A stretch of 64,000 nucleotides of DNA from Planctomycetia bacterium. GTDB lineage: Bacteria > Planctomycetota > Phycisphaerae > UBA1845 > UTPLA1. The notes under the pieces are model-generated. The model did not search any database, had not been told where the DNA came from, and worked only from the letters and a program-made list of their open reading frames with translations. Made by a program: the position numbers and the translations under genes. This document shows, in pieces, positions 60,593-64,000 of this stretch (position 1 is the first letter of the stretch; every line of letters starts with the position of its first letter). The stretch covers positions 1,178,001 to 1,242,000 of the forward strand of contig JABTTW010000001.1 in assembly GCA_015075745.1 (NCBI GenBank), written 5' to 3'.

Positions 60593-63500
60593 ATGACCCG
60601 AGCGAGTATCAAGTTCGCAGTTTTCCTAGTTGTCGCCCTGGCCTTCGGCTTCGTCGAAGCACCGTTGGGGGCCGCACCGACGGCCGTCGAGCATACGCCC
60701 GGCGCTCAGGCGTTTTCCCAAGCGCCGGACGTTACGCAGCGCGAGCCGGAAACGCCCCGTGAGGCCGACGCGGTTGATGTCTATTTTCGAGTCTCGTTTC
60801 AATTCGCCTACGACCGCGTGGCGATCTACTGGACCAACGACGGCAGCGAACCGGGCGGCAGCTTCGGCGTGGGCACGGTCGGCACTCTGGTTCTCAGCAA
60901 CACAGGCGGTCAGGTCACCTTCGTCACCAATGAGAGCACGATGGAAGGTACGCGCGACTGGTGGAAGGCGACATTGCCGATGTCCGCGCGCGAGTATGCG
61001 CAGAATATCAAATATCGCATCAGCGCCTGGGACACCGGCGGCGGCGGTGAGGTCTTCGCCAATGGCGGCGCAAGCTACTCATACGTCAACAAGCTTGCAT
61101 GGCCCGGCGCGGGGGCAGGCTCGCCAAACCCCGGCCTAGGGTATCCACCGGTCTACTTCTGGAAGGAAGAGGCCATGGTCGGCAACAACTACATCAACCT
61201 GATGCTCGACCAGAACGGCACGATCTTCGACATCTTCTATCCCGGCGCGGGGGCATGGCTCGGCGTGGCGACTAAGAACGAGGGCTATGCCGGCGGCAAC
61301 GACACCTTCCCACCGTTCACCAGCGGCCGCGGGCAGATGCACGTCAATCAGGTGATGTGTGGTATCCGTGTGGATGGTCTGACGTACTGGATGAGCAACG
61401 AGAGCGGCCTCGGCTACGACAATGTCGCACAGGCATACAACCCTGACTCAAACACGGTGATCTCGTCCTCTCGGCTTCACGGCGGGGGCAACAACATCGC
61501 CGTTCAGCAGTACGACTTCTGTCCCAAGGGCATCACCTTTCCGAACGATCTCGACGGCAATCCAAATCGCGGGTTGTATGTGAAGCGGATGATTCTGACC
61601 AACAACGGCCCCTCGACGAAGGTGATTAACTTATACGCCTATGGCGACTTCGCGATCAACGGCGGCGACGGCTCGGACGCGATGTATCAGGACGGGGGCG
61701 CGGCGCATGGCGCGATGGTCGCATTTGACAACGCAGGCGGCTCGGCGATCAGTCGCGGAGAATACAATCCGCGCTTTGCACCGGACGACTACCCGAAAAA
61801 TGTCTCAGTCTTCCTCGGCACGGCCCTGAAGAAGTGCGCCGGCGTTGGCGATTCCGCCGGCACCCCGGCGACCGATTCGTGGCGCGACACAAGCGCCGAC
61901 AACGGCCAGGGCTGGATCGGCATGCAGCTCACGCTGGACCCTGGGGTTCCTGTCGAAGTCGATATGTGCATCGCGGGCGGCTTCAAGCAAGGGCTGTTCG
62001 CGGACGTTGGCGATCGACAGATTCGCCCTGCGCTGGATTGGTTCTTTGCGAACTCGATGTCGAGCGTGATGGGTGACACCGACGCCTATTGGCAAAGCTG
62101 GCTTAACGAAGGCGTGCTACTGGATACGCCGGACACGACTTATGACGAACTATTCAAGCGCGGGCTCCTGGCAACAGCGCTGCACCTCGACGGTGTGAGC
62201 GGCGCTGTGGCGGCGGGCTATCACAACGGTGCGTATCCATTCTGCTGGCCGCGCGACGCGGTCTACGCGGCGGTCTGTCTGGCCCGTGTGGGACATCTGC
62301 CCGAGGCGGACAAGGTTTATCAGTGGATGCGTGACGTGGCCTATCGCGACAACGAATCGTGGGGCAAGGGATTCTGGAAGCAGAAATACACCATGGACGG
62401 CCATGTCGTCTGGCCCTCGCCGCAGATCGACGAAACGGCGGTCTTTCCATGGGGTGTTTATTACCAGTACTTGATCACCGGCGATCTGGCGTTTCTGAGC
62501 AGTCACTATGACGAAGTGCGCGACGCCGCGTTTACATGCAGCACGAGTCCGGGAGATGCGGGTCTGCATGCATTGCTGAATTACAACGCGACGGAGCGGC
62601 TGATGTGGAGCAACAACGTCTGGGAGGATCAATACGGGTTCTTTATCTACTCGAATGCCAACGTGGTGCGCGGCTTACTGGATGCGGCAGCCATTGCCGG
62701 AGCGTTGGGGAACAATGCCGACTCGCTGGATTTCGGCAATCGCGCGGACACGATCCGTAGCGGACTGACCGACAAGCTCAACGCCAATGCCGAGGTGACC
62801 GACATTTCGCAACTGGGCATCGTCTATCCGTTCAATATCTTCGGGGCGACCTCGTCACAGGCCGCCAATTACATCGACCGCGTGAACGGCGTGGCGAATG
62901 ACACAACCGGCAACAGCCACCCGCTCGTCAATTTCAATGACGACTACGGCTGGTTGAATCTCATCAATCGCTATTGGGGAGATTCATATTGGGGCGACGG
63001 GAGCCCTGCGTCACCGTGGGGAGCCGGCCCGTGGTTCCTGAGTACGCTGTGGTACGGACTCTACTACGCGGAGCGCGCCGACCATACCGGCGACAAGGCC
63101 GACATCGACAATCACAAGTTCCGCATCGATCTGTGCATTGACGAGCTGGGCCCGATCGGCTTCGGCGCGGAGCAGATGGCGCCGGCGTGCAACCCGTGCA
63201 CCTGCCCGAACTGCGGAAGTCTCCTGTATCCGGGGCAGACGGATTTCGTATTGCAGACGGCATGGCCAAACGCCTGGGAGTCGATGTCGACGTTTGTCGA
63301 TGCGTTGATGGCCTTTCTGGACTACAAGCCGATGGCGCCGACGGACAGCTTCATCATCGAGCCGAACCTGCCGACCGGCTGGAACACAATGACGTTTAGC
63401 GGGCTGCGACTGAAGGACAAGCGATTTAACGTACGATGTGACGAGGAGCAGGGGCTCAACACGCACACGCTGACCAATGTAACCGGCGGTACGCTTCACT

Positions 63501-63841
63501 ATACGACGCAGCTTCGCGTGCCGACGTCGGCCAACGTCTTTGCAGTAACGGCCGATTGCCAGTACGTCGCCGCGGTTCTTCATCCAGCCAGCGGACGATT
63601 GCAGATCAGCGGCACGATGAACGCCGGGCCGGGCAGCGACACCGTCATTCGGGCTTACTATGGGCTGCGCGGCGATTTTGATCTGAACGCGGCGGTGGAC
63701 ATGGCCGACCTGCCAGTATTTGTGAATGTGCTGCTGGGGCTCGACCCGGACTGCGCGAACAATCCCATCGCGGACATGGACGGGGATTTTCTCAACGACG
63801 GAGGCGATATTCAGCCGTTCATCGACGCCCTTCTGCCATAG
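60593..63841 (+). CDS. Secreted GH15-like glucoamylase with dockerin-like C-terminus
   Basis: 1082 residues from the ATG at 60593, chosen for its GAGGGG site and clean signal peptide (IKFAVFLVVALAFGFVEAPLGA). The N-terminal ~450 residues are beta-rich (a super-sandwich-type domain as in bacterial glucoamylases). The (alpha/alpha)6 catalytic barrel follows: YPFCWPRDAVYAAVCL, WGKGFWKQKYTMDGHVVWPS and PQIDETAVFPWGVYYQY hold the usual acid residues. The C-terminal GDFDLNAAVDMADLPVFVNV and IADMDGDFLNDGGDIQPFID resemble paired dockerin repeats. Probably releases glucose from an extracellular alpha-glucan. Confidence 0.85.
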   Translation: MTRASIKFAVFLVVALAFGFVEAPLGAAPTAVEHTPGAQAFSQAPDVTQREPETPREADAVDVYFRVSFQFAYDRVAIYWTNDGSEPGGSFGVGTVGTLVLSNTGGQVTFVTNESTMEGTRDWWKATLPMSAREYAQNIKYRISAWDTGGGGEVFANGGASYSYVNKLAWPGAGAGSPNPGLGYPPVYFWKEEAMVGNNYINLMLDQNGTIFDIFYPGAGAWLGVATKNEGYAGGNDTFPPFTSGRGQMHVNQVMCGIRVDGLTYWMSNESGLGYDNVAQAYNPDSNTVISSSRLHGGGNNIAVQQYDFCPKGITFPNDLDGNPNRGLYVKRMILTNNGPSTKVINLYAYGDFAINGGDGSDAMYQDGGAAHGAMVAFDNAGGSAISRGEYNPRFAPDDYPKNVSVFLGTALKKCAGVGDSAGTPATDSWRDTSADNGQGWIGMQLTLDPGVPVEVDMCIAGGFKQGLFADVGDRQIRPALDWFFANSMSSVMGDTDAYWQSWLNEGVLLDTPDTTYDELFKRGLLATALHLDGVSGAVAAGYHNGAYPFCWPRDAVYAAVCLARVGHLPEADKVYQWMRDVAYRDNESWGKGFWKQKYTMDGHVVWPSPQIDETAVFPWGVYYQYLITGDLAFLSSHYDEVRDAAFTCSTSPGDAGLHALLNYNATERLMWSNNVWEDQYGFFIYSNANVVRGLLDAAAIAGALGNNADSLDFGNRADTIRSGLTDKLNANAEVTDISQLGIVYPFNIFGATSSQAANYIDRVNGVANDTTGNSHPLVNFNDDYGWLNLINRYWGDSYWGDGSPASPWGAGPWFLSTLWYGLYYAERADHTGDKADIDNHKFRIDLCIDELGPIGFGAEQMAPACNPCTCPNCGSLLYPGQTDFVLQTAWPNAWESMSTFVDALMAFLDYKPMAPTDSFIIEPNLPTGWNTMTFSGLRLKDKRFNVRCDEEQGLNTHTLTNVTGGTLHYTTQLRVPTSANVFAVTADCQYVAAVLHPASGRLQISGTMNAGPGSDTVIRAYYGLRGDFDLNAAVDMADLPVFVNVLLGLDPDCANNPIADMDGDFLNDGGDIQPFIDALLP

Positions 63842-64000
63842 CGGCGAACGGTGCAAAGCGGGATAACCGCCATCGCGCAGATGGGAAGCAGGAATCCCTG
63901 GCCGCAGAGGTTTGCCTGCGCATCCGGCAAGACAGCCGTGTGCAGTGTTTGAGGTTGCGGCGACGGGGCGGATGAGTCCGGTTCGATGCCGCGCCAAGTC

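Overview
The window is 64 kb of GC-rich bacterial chromosome with densely packed genes. The organism is most probably a planctomycete, possibly of the Phycisphaerae group. That placement is an inference from the gene set. It includes an ECF sigma factor overlapping a zinc-finger/Ser-Thr-kinase/TPR receptor, a CHASE2 receptor kinase, a PEP-CTERM secreted protein and two secreted hydrolases with dockerin-like EF-hand tails. There is also a GTF-type LPS-export lipoprotein (LptE) and an HldE-like protein, which imply an outer membrane. No rRNA or other clade-defining marker is present.

Layout. 0-12.3 kb: a bPH2 membrane protein fragment and hpt; a fused formiminotransferase-cyclodeaminase and hutI (histidine and folate one-carbon breakdown) on either side of a CHASE2 receptor kinase/lipoprotein pair; a GNAT acetyltransferase, ftsH, lptE, a Cys-rich unknown and an FHA membrane protein. 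12.5-15.0 kb: a membrane protein and an HldE-like protein with inverted domain order and a degenerate kinase half. 15.0-17.7 kb: a repeat-rich island carrying only a PEP-CTERM gene, bounded by diverged inverted repeats. 17.7-23.0 kb: sdhA and sdhC without sdhB, then a secreted M14 carboxypeptidase. 23.1-29.9 kb: a hicBA toxin-antitoxin pair, lepA, and a signalling cluster (HTH-receiver protein, HDOD-GAF histidine kinase, receiver lacking its phospho-acceptor). 29.9-38.1 kb: a 43-residue membrane peptide gene, tRNA-Arg(UCU), CYTH protein, pepA with a membrane partner, hflX, two overlapping PilZ-type genes, and a candidate 80-nt minus-strand small RNA. 38.2-46.5 kb: kinase/ECF operon, a small lipoprotein, a polysaccharide ABC exporter, a YfhO-like membrane protein and a fragment of a DegT-type aminotransferase. 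46.5-55.9 kb: the most interesting locus (below). 55.8-63.8 kb: two large membrane proteins of glycosyltransferase type, a secreted unknown and a GH15-like glucoamylase.

The central locus begins with a good sigma70-type promoter. It runs almost directly into a short ORF encoding a 39-residue peptide with seven consecutive Cys codons (ten Cys in total). A strong intrinsic terminator follows, and then an unbroken run of genes: APS reductase (cysH), sulfite reductase (cysI), glutamyl-tRNA reductase (hemA), a sirohydrochlorin chelatase-HemC fusion, a SUMT-HemD fusion, hemB and hemL. The arrangement is that of a classical amino-acid attenuator. I infer that cysteine supply controls not only assimilatory sulfate reduction but also the C5 tetrapyrrole pathway that makes the siroheme of sulfite reductase. 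In the HemC part, the Cys that normally carries the dipyrromethane cofactor is Gly.

All function calls come from reading motifs by eye, without database searches. Starts were chosen from Shine-Dalgarno sites, signal peptides and family lengths. Several genes (hpt, lepA, the Cys leader) appear to have leaderless transcripts.
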